Shown piece after piece: positions 17,920 to 27,994 of a stretch of DNA of 58,121 bases (the first letter of the stretch is position 1; each line of letters opens with the position of its first letter). The notes below the pieces were generated by a model. The model searched no databases and was not told the DNA's origin. It saw only the letters and a program-made list of their open reading frames with translations. This DNA comes from Paracoccaceae bacterium (GTDB lineage Bacteria; Pseudomonadota; Alphaproteobacteria; Rhodobacterales; Rhodobacteraceae): contig NVUX02000003.1 of assembly GCA_002402045.2 (NCBI GenBank), positions 1-58,121 of the forward strand. Reading direction: 5' to 3'. The position numbers and the translations under genes were made by a program.

Positions 17920-19059
17920 TCAGGCTTGAAACCCCGGTACCCAACCAGCCTTCGCCATATGAAAGCCCTCAAAATGGAAGGCTGGAGATACCGTGCAGCT
18001 CACCAAGGTGTAATCCCCCATGCTGTGCGCCGCCTGCCAATGTTGTATGGGTACAATCATTTGCGCCTGTTGCCCCGCCAAAATATCCGGCCCCAGAATG
18101 GTTTCCACCACTGGCCCCGCGTCAACCGCCGCCGTAGTCAGCACCAAAGGTGCCCCCGCATGAAAATGCCAAATCTCGGTGGCATCAATCCTGTGCCAAT
18201 GAGAGCGCTGCCCCGCCTCAAGCAGATAATAAATAGCGCTCCCCGAAGGCCGCCCCTCGCCCTCGGCAAGCCAAGTTTGCCGATACCACCCGCCCTCGGG
18301 GTGGGGCGCGAGGTTCAGGTGCTCGATAATGGCTTTTGCGGCGGTCATTTTTGGGCACTTCTTCCAAAGGTTGGTGTTTTCTTGCTCAACAACTCGAAAA
18401 TCAGTAAATGCACCTCGCTTTTGGAGCACTCTGATTTTACTGTCTTTGCAAGCTAACTCAACAGATTTAACGCAAACCTCTGGATCTGCCCCGACGTAGA
18501 CGTTTACAAGTTCAAGTGTTTCGTCCCACTCCCAGAAATGACTATTCTTTTCATTCGTAGTGCTACCGTTCAAATTCAGGAGGAGCCGCGTCTCTTCTTC
18601 GTAAGCCCAATCTAGTTCTTTGGTTGCACAAAGTCGAATTAGTTCAGAGTGGTTTTTCCCAATGAGCGTGGAGATACATTCAGGGGGTTTTCCTTTAAAA
18701 AACTGACGATTTTTGGTGTAATTAACATTTAAGAAATCCGTGCTCTTCGCAGATTTTCTCTTATTAAAGACAAGGCATGCGCCACGGTTCCTGTCGGCGT
18801 AGTGCGCCCACATTAGTGGCGAATAGTGATGTCGTGAAAAGCAAATCAGACCGAATATTTTGTCTTGCTCTAGAGCCCAATCCCGTAGCACTTTTCGATC
18901 TGTTTTCCGCTTCGGCAGTTTTTTGTGCTTGGGGATTTTATGGTTCCCCAGCTCATGGATATCATTGCATGATGAAAATCTAGAAACCTTCAGCCGCTTT
19001 TTTTGCAGTGTTTCAATTAAGTATTTAGCAGGCATAAAGTAGCAAAGCTGATCGGGCAT
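17920..19059 (-). CDS. Fused frame: DUF2971-like protein + DUF985-type cupin
   Basis: One uninterrupted frame of 379 codons holds two unrelated proteins. Residues 1-237 look like DUF2971: CYFMPAKYLIETLQ at the start, the SSCNDIHE block and FGLICFSRHHYSPLMWAHYAD. Residues 238-379 start at an internal Met (18348) and form a complete small cupin of the DUF985/YML079 type: HPEGGWYRQTW, YYLLEAGQRSHWHRID, EIWHFHAGAPL, FEGFHMAKAGWVPGF. The N-terminal part is AT-rich (about 40% GC over 18361-18480) against roughly 55-60% around it, so it looks acquired. Translation starts at 19059 behind AGGA. Cupin alone may also be initiated at 18348. The role of DUF2971 is unknown. Confidence 0.75.
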   Translation of the reverse strand: MPDQLCYFMPAKYLIETLQKKRLKVSRFSSCNDIHELGNHKIPKHKKLPKRKTDRKVLRDWALEQDKIFGLICFSRHHYSPLMWAHYADRNRGACLVFNKRKSAKSTDFLNVNYTKNRQFFKGKPPECISTLIGKNHSELIRLCATKELDWAYEEETRLLLNLNGSTTNEKNSHFWEWDETLELVNVYVGADPEVCVKSVELACKDSKIRVLQKRGAFTDFRVVEQENTNLWKKCPKMTAAKAIIEHLNLAPHPEGGWYRQTWLAEGEGRPSGSAIYYLLEAGQRSHWHRIDATEIWHFHAGAPLVLTTAAVDAGPVVETILGPDILAGQQAQMIVPIQHWQAAHSMGDYTLVSCTVSPAFHFEGFHMAKAGWVPGFQA

Positions 19060-19075
19060 ATATCAATCCTAAAAT

Positions 19076-19103
19076 AAAAGCCTCGCCATTTGGCGAGGCT
19101 TTT
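19076..19103 (-). terminator. Terminator downstream of eno and its coupled small gene
   Basis: GCCTCGCC (19080-19087), loop ATTT, GGCGAGGC (19092-19099), flanked by AAAAG and TTTT. On the minus strand the hairpin is followed by TTTTATTTTA, so it ends the eno transcript just before the DUF2971-cupin gene. Confidence 0.8.
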
Positions 19104-19175
19104 ATGGGTTGGTCAAGCGATTTCAATAAACCTGCCAATGTTGATCTGACACGTGCCTGCGCCCAATGCAGCCTG

Positions 19176-19391
19176 CTACCCGCCGTTTTCAACCATCGCT
19201 TTCACTTTCACAGCCTTCTCGAAATGTTCAAGCTGGTCGGTTTTCACCCCCCTCCGCGGCCTCAAAAAGCAGCGCAGGGGTGTCATTCTTGTTTTTGAAA
19301 AACGCATAAAACGACGAGCCAACGTTGGGGCCTTTTTGCGCGATTTTGGTGTCGCAGACCTCAATGACGGTTTGACGTAAAGCTGGATTCA

Positions 19392-19392
<1 letters not shown>
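19176..19392 (-). pseudogene. Small gene coupled to eno, interrupted by a frameshift
   Basis: The eno stop and a following ATG share a base (TAATG at 19394-19390). From this ATG the frame reads MNPALRQTVIEVCDTKIAQK and on through SSFYAFFKNKNDTPALLFEA, then hits a stop. If one base is removed from the run of six G/C at 19247-19252, it continues with GVKTDQLEHFEKAVKVKAMV and ENGG to a stop at 19176, giving a coherent 71-residue product. Either the gene is broken or the homopolymer was miscounted in the assembly. No family was recognised. Coupling to enolase suggests it was once made in proportion to it. Confidence 0.55.
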
Positions 19393-21607
<2,215 letters not shown>

Positions 21608-21634
21608 CTGCGCTCCCGCCCCTGCGGGGGCTCG

Positions 21635-22048
21635 TTACTTTTTCAAAGGCACCCCATAAAGCTCCAGCTTATGCCCGCGTAGCTCATAGCCGAGCTTCTC
21701 CGCGATTCGCTCTTGCAGCGCTTCAATCTCGGGGTCACAAAACTCAATAACCGCCCCAGTCTGGATGTCAAATAAATGATCGTGATGTTCTCTATCAGCA
21801 TCCTCGTAGCGGGCCCGCCCGTCACCAAATTCATGCCGCTCCAAAATGCTGGTTTCTTCAAATAGCTTTACAGTGCGATAAACCGTGGCAAGGCTGATTT
21901 TGGGGTCGACCTTGCTGGCGCGCAGGTAAATTTCCTCCACATCTGGGTGGTCAGCGCAGCCCTCTAGCACACGGGCAATCACCCGCCGCTGGTCTGTCAT
22001 CCGCAGGCCGTTAGCCTCACATCGTGCAATTATGGAGTCGTGTGTCAT
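21635..22048 (-). CDS. Fur-family regulator (probably Mur/Fur of alphaproteobacteria)
   Basis: ATG 22048 is chosen (AAAGG just upstream) in place of the longer frame. The 137-residue product has an N-terminal winged helix (LRMTDQRRVIARVLEG, ISLATVYRTVKLFEE) and a metal-binding dimerisation domain (HEFGDGRARYEDADREHHDH, IEALQERIAEKLGYELRGHKLELYGVP). The REHHDHLFDIQTG block is typical of Fur/Mur rather than of Zur. It lacks the two CxxC motifs of structural-zinc Fur, as alphaproteobacterial Mur proteins do. In Rhodobacterales such proteins mostly sense manganese; that sense is inferred. The unlinked iron-binding protein 2 kb away might be under iron control by a different regulator. Confidence 0.85.
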   Translation of the reverse strand: MTHDSIIARCEANGLRMTDQRRVIARVLEGCADHPDVEEIYLRASKVDPKISLATVYRTVKLFEETSILERHEFGDGRARYEDADREHHDHLFDIQTGAVIEFCDPEIEALQERIAEKLGYELRGHKLELYGVPLKK

Positions 22049-22194
22049 GCCTTTGCCACCTTTTGGGGCCATCTTATAAGATGGCGCGGGCAGGGGGAAC
22101 CCATATCCTTAGTGGTTTACTAATTCTATCCGCAAATCATCCAGCTGCAAGCCGGGCCCGCGCCTTCGACAATTTTTAGACACTCGCTATTTGG

Positions 22195-22223
22195 TTGAAT
22201 TTTGGCGCTATACATTTTATAAG
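22195..22223 (+). promoter_or_regulatory. Sigma-70-type promoter of the outer-membrane protein gene
   Basis: TTGAAT (22195-22200), a 17-base spacer and TATAAG (22218-22223), followed about 42 bases later by the start codon at 22266. TTGAGGAACC forms the ribosome binding region. Confidence 0.6.
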
Positions 22224-22265
22224 TTAAAAAAGTCTTAACAATTCCATTTTTGAGGAACCAAAAAA

Positions 22266-22889
22266 ATGAAAAAACACCTCTTGTTAGCGAGCGCTCTTAC
22301 AATAGCGCTTTCTGTATCCGCCAATGCCGGCGGCTTTGATGCGTTTGCACCTGACGCGGTTATGACTGTGCCGGCAGAGCCAGCCGGAACCGATTGGTCC
22401 GGGTTTTACGGTGGTGCAAATGTCGGTTTTGCCAGCGGAAATATTGCCAATGGCAACGCAAGTGACGACTTGGCCGACAACACCCTTTTCGGAGTGTTTG
22501 CGGGCTATAATATGCAGCGCGGCAACATGGTCTTTGGTGGCGAGATTGATTACGCCATCACCCCCGTTGAGTTTGCCAATTTTTCGGTCACGCTGGATGA
22601 AATCGTTGATGCCAAAGCGCGGGTTGGCTATGCGTTCGGAAATGCGCTGGTCTATGGTGTTCTTGGGTATTCCTTTGCAAATTTGAATGAACTCGCCGAT
22701 CACGCATCCCTATCCGGGGTGAGTTTTGGCGCAGGTGTGGATTATAAAATTGGTAGCCGATATTTTGTTGGGGCTGAGTATTTGGCACGCAGTTTTAGCG
22801 GTGATTTTGTCGTGACCCCCGGTCCGGGCACTGCTTTTTCTAACCAAATCGTATCTACAGTTAAGCTTCGGGCCGGCATTTCATTCTAA
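22266..22889 (+). CDS. Outer-membrane beta-barrel protein (Omp25-like porin family)
   Basis: A 207-residue protein with a signal peptide (MKKHLLLASALTIALSVSANA). An 8-strand-like barrel follows: DWSGFYGGANVGFASG, FGVFAGYNMQRGNMVFGGEID, VDAKARVGYAFGNALVYGVLGYS, VSFGAGVDYKIGSRYFVGAEYLARSF, and a final strand ending in a C-terminal Phe (KLRAGISF), the signal for barrel insertion. This layout matches the Omp25/Omp31-like family of alphaproteobacteria. The function is structural or adhesive and otherwise unknown. The gene is monocistronic, with its own promoter and a terminator at 22907-22944. Confidence 0.88.
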   Translation: MKKHLLLASALTIALSVSANAGGFDAFAPDAVMTVPAEPAGTDWSGFYGGANVGFASGNIANGNASDDLADNTLFGVFAGYNMQRGNMVFGGEIDYAITPVEFANFSVTLDEIVDAKARVGYAFGNALVYGVLGYSFANLNELADHASLSGVSFGAGVDYKIGSRYFVGAEYLARSFSGDFVVTPGPGTAFSNQIVSTVKLRAGISF

Positions 22890-22906
22890 GGTTTTTATCT
22901 GTTGTT

Positions 22907-22944
22907 ATGGCCGCTTTTCTATTGTGAAAGCGGCCATTTATTTT
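22907..22944 (+). terminator. Terminator of the outer-membrane protein gene
   Basis: ATGGCCGCTTT (22907-22917) pairs perfectly with AAAGCGGCCAT (22927-22937) over a 9-base loop and is followed by TTATTTT. Confidence 0.8.
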
Positions 22945-23556
22945 GGGCGCTTAGCCACACCTGTTGCGCCGATACGCATTTCACCGTGCGCTCCCTTCAT
23001 CACATTTTCATAAAATTTGCGTAAATTCCCATACATGCCTAAGCGGGCCAGCAATGGTCCGGGAGCGGATTGTGTCGGGCATTTTATAATCAACGCGCAT
23101 AGCAGTCTGCCAAAAAATGGGCGTGCCGTGCGAGAGACGCCTTGTTTACTTTAGCGGTGTAAAAGCCCGGCTTGCCAAAGTCGGTGCTGCGAAAAGCAGG
23201 CAACGGCCAAGGCAAGGCGTGGCAATAACCGGCACAATCCCCTCCAAAACCTCAGCGCACCTCCCGCTGAAAACCAGAGGCTTTAGGCGCTTCAAGAGAA
23301 ATATGGACAGGCCGCATAATGCGGCCTCCTTTCGTGTGCCGAAAGCCCCCATACGCCCTGCGGGCGGCTTTTTTATGAAGGATAAAAAATGCGCGTGCGG
23401 GCGCGGTGGCGGCGCGGCAAATGCAGTGCTGTTTGGCGAGGTTGCACGCGCGCCGCGCTGAGGTCTCGGCGCGTTTTGCAGCGGGCAAAAAGGTTGCAGA
23501 GCGGCGCGGGAAATATCTTGCCAAACATACAACGCCAGACGCGCCGCATGTTTGAC
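22945..23556. other. Gene-free 0.6-kb region, possible non-coding transcript
   Basis: No convincing protein gene is seen: frames of 60-130 codons exist on both strands but are compositionally biased (Arg, Pro and Ala rich in the GC-rich half) and mutually overlapping. A perfect TATAAT lies at 23085-23090 without a good -35. A hairpin AGGCCGC-ATAAT-GCGGCCT stands at 23309-23327 and a strong plus-strand terminator at 23343-23373. On the minus strand a 21-codon frame (23317-23252) starts 7 bases after AGGAGG, but its start codon is buried in that hairpin. Bases 23390-23520 are very GC rich. A transcript of about 280 nt ending at the terminator would explain the layout. Confidence 0.35.
23343..23373 (+). 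terminator. Strong plus-strand terminator with no coding gene before it
   Basis: AAGCC and CGCCC (23354-23358), loop TGC, then GGGCG (23362-23366), GCTT and a run of six T. It is oriented for plus-strand transcripts. The nearest plus-strand gene (the outer-membrane protein) already has its own terminator 400 bases earlier, so this one implies another transcript. Confidence 0.65.
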
Positions 23557-24804
23557 TTAAAGCAGCTCCTGCTCACGGTCCAACCGCTTGGCCAAAGGCG
23601 CGATCGTTAGCCCCTGAACGATAATACTGAACAGCACCACGATATAGGTGATCGACAGGATCAACGGCTTATATTCGTTATCCGGCACCGAAAGCGCCAG
23701 CGCCACCGAGATGCCACCTTTCAGCCCGCCCCATGTCATGATCGGAATCACATCACGGCGATATTTTTTCCAGCGAGACAGCATAAATATCGGCACAGCC
23801 ACGGCCGCTAGCCGTGCTGTCAGCGATAGGAATATCCCGAAAATACCCGCCATTATCATGTCTTGGTTAAAGGCAATCGCAAACACCTCAACCCCGATGA
23901 GCAGGAACAAAAGCGCGTTCAAAATTTCGTCGATCAGCTTCCAAAACGCGTTCAGATACTCCCGCGTAATCGCGCTCATCCCGTGCTTCATCCCCACGTC
24001 TCCAATTAGCAGTCCAGCAACCACAGCCATTATTGGCCCTGAAACGCCGAGCAAAACTGCTAACTGATAGCCACCAAAGGCCAGCCCGAGCGAGAGCAGC
24101 ACTTCCAGCGGGTAATCGTCTATTCGCTTCATCATTTGAAACACGACCCAGCCCAGCACAAAGCCCAGCAATGCGCCGCCAAAAGCCTCTTTGACAAACA
24201 GGAACAGCGCCGCGCCCACGCTGGCATCAATATGGGCCTCGCTCGGAAAGGCGAGGCCAATCAGAAACAGAAAAACCACATAGCCAACGCCATCATTAAA
24301 CAGGCTTTCCCCCGCGATTTGCGTTTCCAAAGACTTGCGCAAATTAGCTTCGCGCAGCACGCCCAGCACCGCCACAGGGTCGGTTGGCGAGATGAGCGCC
24401 CCAAAAATAAGCGCGATCAAAAGCGGCACGCCCATCACAAAATAAAGCCCCAATCCGGCAATCGCGGTTGATATCGCAATCCCGATCGTCGCCATCAGCG
24501 CCACGGTCCAAGCTTGCTCCCTCAGCTCCGAAAGGTTCACATGCAGCGCGCCGGCAAATAGCAGCAGCCCCAGCATGCCTTCCAGTAAAGTGTCCGAAAA
24601 TTCAAGGCTTTCCACGCCGCCCTTAATGGTGGCAGACAAGCCAAGTTCTGGCATGAAAACATCCAGCACCATCACGCTAAGCGAGGCTATGAGCGCGACC
24701 ACCAATATCCCGATCGAGGCCGGTAGCTTCAGAAAGAAATAGTTGATGCTGCCAAAAAGGCCGGCCAGCACGATCATCAATGAGGCGATTTGTAGGGCGG
24801 TCAT
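23557..24804 (-). CDS. Na+/H+ antiporter, CPA1 (NhaP) type
   Basis: ATG 24804 is chosen because GGAG lies 5 bases upstream. The 415-residue protein has about twelve membrane helices. Family motifs are GLLLFAGALHVNLSEL, the ion-binding core ALIFGALISPTDPVAVLGVLRE (Asp in DPVAV) and GESLFNDGVGYVVFLF (ND pair), all typical of electroneutral CPA1 exchangers. It would expel Na+ and import protons across the inner membrane, which suits a marine bacterium. The gene is monocistronic. Its product is shorter than eukaryotic-type CPA1 proteins and lacks a long regulatory tail. Confidence 0.9.
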   Translation of the reverse strand: MTALQIASLMIVLAGLFGSINYFFLKLPASIGILVVALIASLSVMVLDVFMPELGLSATIKGGVESLEFSDTLLEGMLGLLLFAGALHVNLSELREQAWTVALMATIGIAISTAIAGLGLYFVMGVPLLIALIFGALISPTDPVAVLGVLREANLRKSLETQIAGESLFNDGVGYVVFLFLIGLAFPSEAHIDASVGAALFLFVKEAFGGALLGFVLGWVVFQMMKRIDDYPLEVLLSLGLAFGGYQLAVLLGVSGPIMAVVAGLLIGDVGMKHGMSAITREYLNAFWKLIDEILNALLFLLIGVEVFAIAFNQDMIMAGIFGIFLSLTARLAAVAVPIFMLSRWKKYRRDVIPIMTWGGLKGGISVALALSVPDNEYKPLILSITYIVVLFSIIVQGLTIAPLAKRLDREQELL

Positions 24805-24856
24805 AGTCACTCCAATTTGTTTTCCCCGAGGCATACCACAGATTGTCGGAATTCAA

Positions 24857-24921
24857 ATAAAAAACCGCGCCCAAACAGGGGCGCGGTAAAGTGGCTCTAG
24901 ATGAATACACTCATCTAGAGC
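24857..24921 (-). terminator. Tandem hairpins after the iron-binding protein gene
   Basis: On the minus strand, 17 bases past the stop, GCTCTAGATGA and TCATCTAGAGC (24921-24911 and 24904-24894, written on the plus strand) form an 11-base perfect stem. CCGCGCCC/GGGCGCGG (24886-24865) then leads into TTTTTTATTT, a classical terminator. The first hairpin lacks a T run and may protect the mRNA 3' end. Confidence 0.78.
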
Positions 24922-24937
24922 GGGGAGTTAGAATGGC

Positions 24938-25939
24938 TTAGCCGTCGAAATCAACACGCTCGACCAACCGAAGGGCCGCGCCACGAAGACGGGCAATATC
25001 GGTTAGGGCACTTGGGTCGGCCGTAAATTCGCCCCAGCTTGCAACCAAAGCGCTCGGCGCAACACTATCCACCAGCGGATACTCAAAATTGGCTTCAGCA
25101 TAAAGCGTTTGCGCAATGTCACCCGTCAGGAATTCCATTAACAAAACAGCGTTTTCCTTGTTGGGAGCCGAAGTGGTCATGGCCATGCCAGAAAGGTTAA
25201 CATGTGTGCCAAGATCATTGAGCGTTGGGAAAATGAGATTCACTGACGTCGCCCAAGGGATCTGCTCTGGGTCGGCCAGCATTTTGCCCATGTAATAGGT
25301 GTTGCCAATGGCGATATCACATTCGCCAGCCCAAATGGCTTTCACTTGGGCGCGGTCATTGCCTTGCGGAGAGCGGGCCAAGTTGGCCTTATAGCCTTCA
25401 AGCCAAGCAATCGTGTCCTCTTCGCCATGCTGCAAAAGATAGGCGGCTGTAAGCGCGATGTTATAATTATGGGTGCCGGAGCGTACACAAATGCGGCCAG
25501 CCCATTCTGGGTCTGCCAACTGCTCATAGCTGGTAATTTCGCCTTCAGCTACGCGCTCTTTTGAGGCGTAAATAATGCGGGCGCGAGATGTGAGGCCAAA
25601 CCACTGGTTGCCTGCATCGCGGTAAGATGCCGGGATGTTGCCATTGATAACGCCAGACTCAACAGCCTGCGTAAGCCCTGCCTGTACCATGGCATCAAGA
25701 TTGGCGATATCGGTGGTCAGGATAACATCGGCAGGGGAGCGTTCACCTTCCGCGCGGAGCCGCTCAAGCATACCACTTTTAAGGAACACCACATTGGTGG
25801 CAATACCTGTTTCGGCGGTAAACGCGGCCAAGATCGGATCAATCAGCTCAGGCTGGCGGGAAGAATAAATGTTTACATCCTGAGCCGTGGCCGTAAAGGC
25901 TGCGGCGGTCATCAGGGTGGCAAGAACGATGTGTTTCAT
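24938..25939 (-). CDS. Periplasmic Fe(III)-binding protein of an ABC importer (FbpA/FutA type)
   Basis: ATG 25939 follows GGAG at 8 bases; a TTG one codon upstream is unlikely. The 333-residue product has a signal peptide (to about TATAQ), then DVNIYSSRQPELIDPILAAF and VVFLKSGMLERL, as in ferric-ion binding proteins. A tandem tyrosine pair (IAIGNTYYMGKM) is the hallmark iron ligand set of the FbpA/FutA family. No permease or ATPase gene is adjacent: upstream is mazG and downstream lie terminator hairpins. It is therefore an orphan receptor that must dock with a transporter encoded elsewhere. An operator-like repeat precedes it. Confidence 0.9.
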   Translation of the reverse strand: MKHIVLATLMTAAAFTATAQDVNIYSSRQPELIDPILAAFTAETGIATNVVFLKSGMLERLRAEGERSPADVILTTDIANLDAMVQAGLTQAVESGVINGNIPASYRDAGNQWFGLTSRARIIYASKERVAEGEITSYEQLADPEWAGRICVRSGTHNYNIALTAAYLLQHGEEDTIAWLEGYKANLARSPQGNDRAQVKAIWAGECDIAIGNTYYMGKMLADPEQIPWATSVNLIFPTLNDLGTHVNLSGMAMTTSAPNKENAVLLMEFLTGDIAQTLYAEANFEYPLVDSVAPSALVASWGEFTADPSALTDIARLRGAALRLVERVDFDG

Positions 25940-25973
25940 CAAGGGCTCCAGTTGTTTTGGTGCCCCTCCTTAA

Positions 25974-26007
25974 CCCGAGTAATTTACTCGAGTCAATACC
26001 TGAGTAA
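25974..26007 (-). promoter_or_regulatory. Operator-like repeats before the iron-binding protein gene
   Basis: On the minus strand the motif ACTC recurs three times at 12-13 base spacing (ACTCAGG, ACTCGAG, ACTCGGG). The last two form a perfect inverted repeat, CGAGTA-ATT-TACTCG on the plus strand (25976-25990). Its position 35-65 bases before the start codon fits an iron-responsive operator such as the IscR/Iron-Rhodo box of Rhodobacterales. That name is inferred from context and memory, not verified. Confidence 0.5.
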
Positions 26008-26015
26008 AATGTTTT

Positions 26016-26825
26016 TCAAGTTTTCTCGGCCCGCTTTACGGCATCCCAAAGCGCATCCATTTCCGCGAGGTCCGAGTCCTGCGGGGCTTTGCCTTTGGCC
26101 TTTAGGGCGGCTTCAACCGCATTAAAACGGCGGGTAAATTTGGCATTGGCTTTACGGAGGGCTTCCTCTGGCTGCACGCCCAAGTGCCGCCCAAGGTTTG
26201 CCATCACAAACAGCAAATCGCCAAATTCTTCCTCAACTTCGGCTTGGGTCAGGCTTTCTTTGGCCTCCACCAATTCAGCCGATTCTTCCTTGATCTTATC
26301 CAGCACCTGCACCGTTTCCGGCCAATCAAACCCAACCCTCGCCGCACGGTTTTGCAGCTTTAGCGCACGGGTCAGGGCAGGGAGGTTGCCCGCAATGCCA
26401 TCAAGCACAAAGGCCGGCGCACCGCGCTCCTTGGCCTTGATCTCTTCCCAATCCTTAAGCTGCTGCGCCGCTGATTTATCACGATTCTCATCGCCAAAAA
26501 CATGGGGGTGTCGCGCAATCATCTTGTCCGAAATCGCCTGCACCACGGTGTCAAAATCAAATTTTCCACCTTCTTCCGCCATTTGCGCGTGGTAAATTGT
26601 GTTGAGCAATAGGTCACCCAATTCGCCGGGCAACTCGTCCCAAGCCTCGCGCTCAATCGCGTCGGCCACCTCATAGGCCTCCTCAATTGTATAGGGCGCG
26701 ATGCTTTTGAAGTCCTGCTCAATGTCCCATGGGCAGCCGGTTTTGGGGTCCCGCAAGCGCCGCATAATTTCGAGCAGGCGCTCTATGCCATTGCTGCGGT
26801 CATAAATAATATCGTCTGAGCTCAT
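26016..26825 (-). CDS. mazG: Nucleoside triphosphate pyrophosphohydrolase MazG
   Basis: A 269-residue protein with two MazG domains. The first has the metal-binding EExxE...ExxD pattern (IEEAYEVADAIE, then ELPGELGDLLLNTIYHAQMAEE). The second has EESAELVEA and EVEEEFGDLLFVMANLGRHLG. MazG hydrolyses (d)NTPs to monophosphate and pyrophosphate, cleansing non-canonical nucleotides and, in E. coli, lowering ppGpp. The N-terminal RLRDPKTGCPWDIEQ is a family signature. The start overlaps the P450 stop by four bases, placing mazG last in a five-gene run from fabI. Confidence 0.94.
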   Translation of the reverse strand: MSSDDIIYDRSNGIERLLEIMRRLRDPKTGCPWDIEQDFKSIAPYTIEEAYEVADAIEREAWDELPGELGDLLLNTIYHAQMAEEGGKFDFDTVVQAISDKMIARHPHVFGDENRDKSAAQQLKDWEEIKAKERGAPAFVLDGIAGNLPALTRALKLQNRAARVGFDWPETVQVLDKIKEESAELVEAKESLTQAEVEEEFGDLLFVMANLGRHLGVQPEEALRKANAKFTRRFNAVEAALKAKGKAPQDSDLAEMDALWDAVKRAEKT

Positions 26826-27994
26826 CGGGTTACCATCAGCTTTTCAAGTCCGTGAAAGTGGTAACGGTCGGCATAAATAGGCGTTTCTGCCAGTGTCAAA
26901 TTCGGGCAGGCGGCCAGCAGTATCGGCATCGAATTCAGCATTTCCATGCGGGCCAAAGGCGCACCGATGCAAAAGTGCAGGCCCGCGCCAAAGGCCAGTT
27001 GACGGGCGTTTTTTCGGGTTGGGATAAAGGTGGCTGGCTGCTCAAAAACCGCTGGGTCTCGGTTGGCGGCGGCCAGCAAAAGCCCCACTTGCTCGCCCCG
27101 TTTAAAGGCGTGTCCGGCCACGGTTACATCTTCCAGCGCATAGCGGGTAAACATGTGCAGCGGCGGGTCAAACCGGATGGTTTCCTCGATAATACCAAGG
27201 TTTTCTTTTTCATCATCGCCAAAGCGAACGCCCGTTTCCAGTAGGGCCTTAACCCCGTTGGCAATGCCGTGAACGGTAGCTTCATGCCCAGCATTTAGCA
27301 AAAGAATACATGTGGTTATCAGCTCATCTTCTGTCAGCTTTTCCCCCTCATCCCGCGCGCTGATAAGCTCTGAAATCAGGTCATCCTTCGGGGCTTTACG
27401 CCGCTCGGCCACAAAGCCTCTAATGTAATCCATAAAGGCAACGGTGGCGGCTTCTGTCCGGTCTTCCAGCGCACGATTTCGGCGCGCTTGATAAATGGCC
27501 ACCATATCGTGCGACCACAGCAGCAGCTGCGGGGCCATGTCCTCTGGCACGCCGAGCAGGCGGCAAATTACGGTGACCGGAATCACCTCGGCAAAGGCGG
27601 GCAAAAGGTCAAATTCGCCATCGGGGAAATTCGCGACCAAATCGCGGCTAAGCGCCTGAACTTGCGGGGCCATTTCCTTAATGCGCCGGTTGGTGAAGGC
27701 CTTTGTGAGCAAGCTGCGAATGCGGGTGTGGCTTGGCGGCTCAATGCCCAGAATGGACCGGCTTTCAAAAGCATAAAATTCGCGCAAATGGCTTGGGATT
27801 TTGGGGGCGAGATCCTCTGGCAATTCAGAGGCAAAGCGGCGGTCTCGTAGCAAATCATTTACGACAGCATGTTGCGCGGAACATAAAAAACCGAAGTCAT
27901 CCCAGTGGAATAGGGCGCCTTCCTCACGCATCCGATCATAGGCTGGATAGGGGTTTTGCACAAAAGCTGCGTCTAGCGGGGATTGCGATATCAT
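26822..27994 (-). CDS. Cytochrome P450 (bacterial class I type)
   Basis: A soluble 390-residue P450. The I-helix oxygen motif is AGHEAT (235-240), ExxR is Glu271-Arg274 (EETIRFDPP), and the heme-binding loop is FGAGLHFCIGAPLAR with Cys342 as the iron ligand. PPSHTRIRSLLTKAF is the usual C-helix block. It needs a ferredoxin and reductase, which are not encoded nearby. The substrate is unknown. It overlaps the PLP enzyme and mazG by four bases each, an odd placement for a P450 among housekeeping genes. All key residues are present, so the enzyme should be active. Confidence 0.93.
   Translation of the reverse strand: MISQSPLDAAFVQNPYPAYDRMREEGALFHWDDFGFLCSAQHAVVNDLLRDRRFASELPEDLAPKIPSHLREFYAFESRSILGIEPPSHTRIRSLLTKAFTNRRIKEMAPQVQALSRDLVANFPDGEFDLLPAFAEVIPVTVICRLLGVPEDMAPQLLLWSHDMVAIYQARRNRALEDRTEAATVAFMDYIRGFVAERRKAPKDDLISELISARDEGEKLTEDELITTCILLLNAGHEATVHGIANGVKALLETGVRFGDDEKENLGIIEETIRFDPPLHMFTRYALEDVTVAGHAFKRGEQVGLLLAAANRDPAVFEQPATFIPTRKNARQLAFGAGLHFCIGAPLARMEMLNSMPILLAACPNLTLAETPIYADRYHFHGLEKLMVTR

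Noticed and set aside
23117-23532. Frames of 114 and 128 codons on opposite strands in the gene-free region
   Set aside because: They overlap each other, are compositionally biased and have no domain, so neither is annotated as protein.
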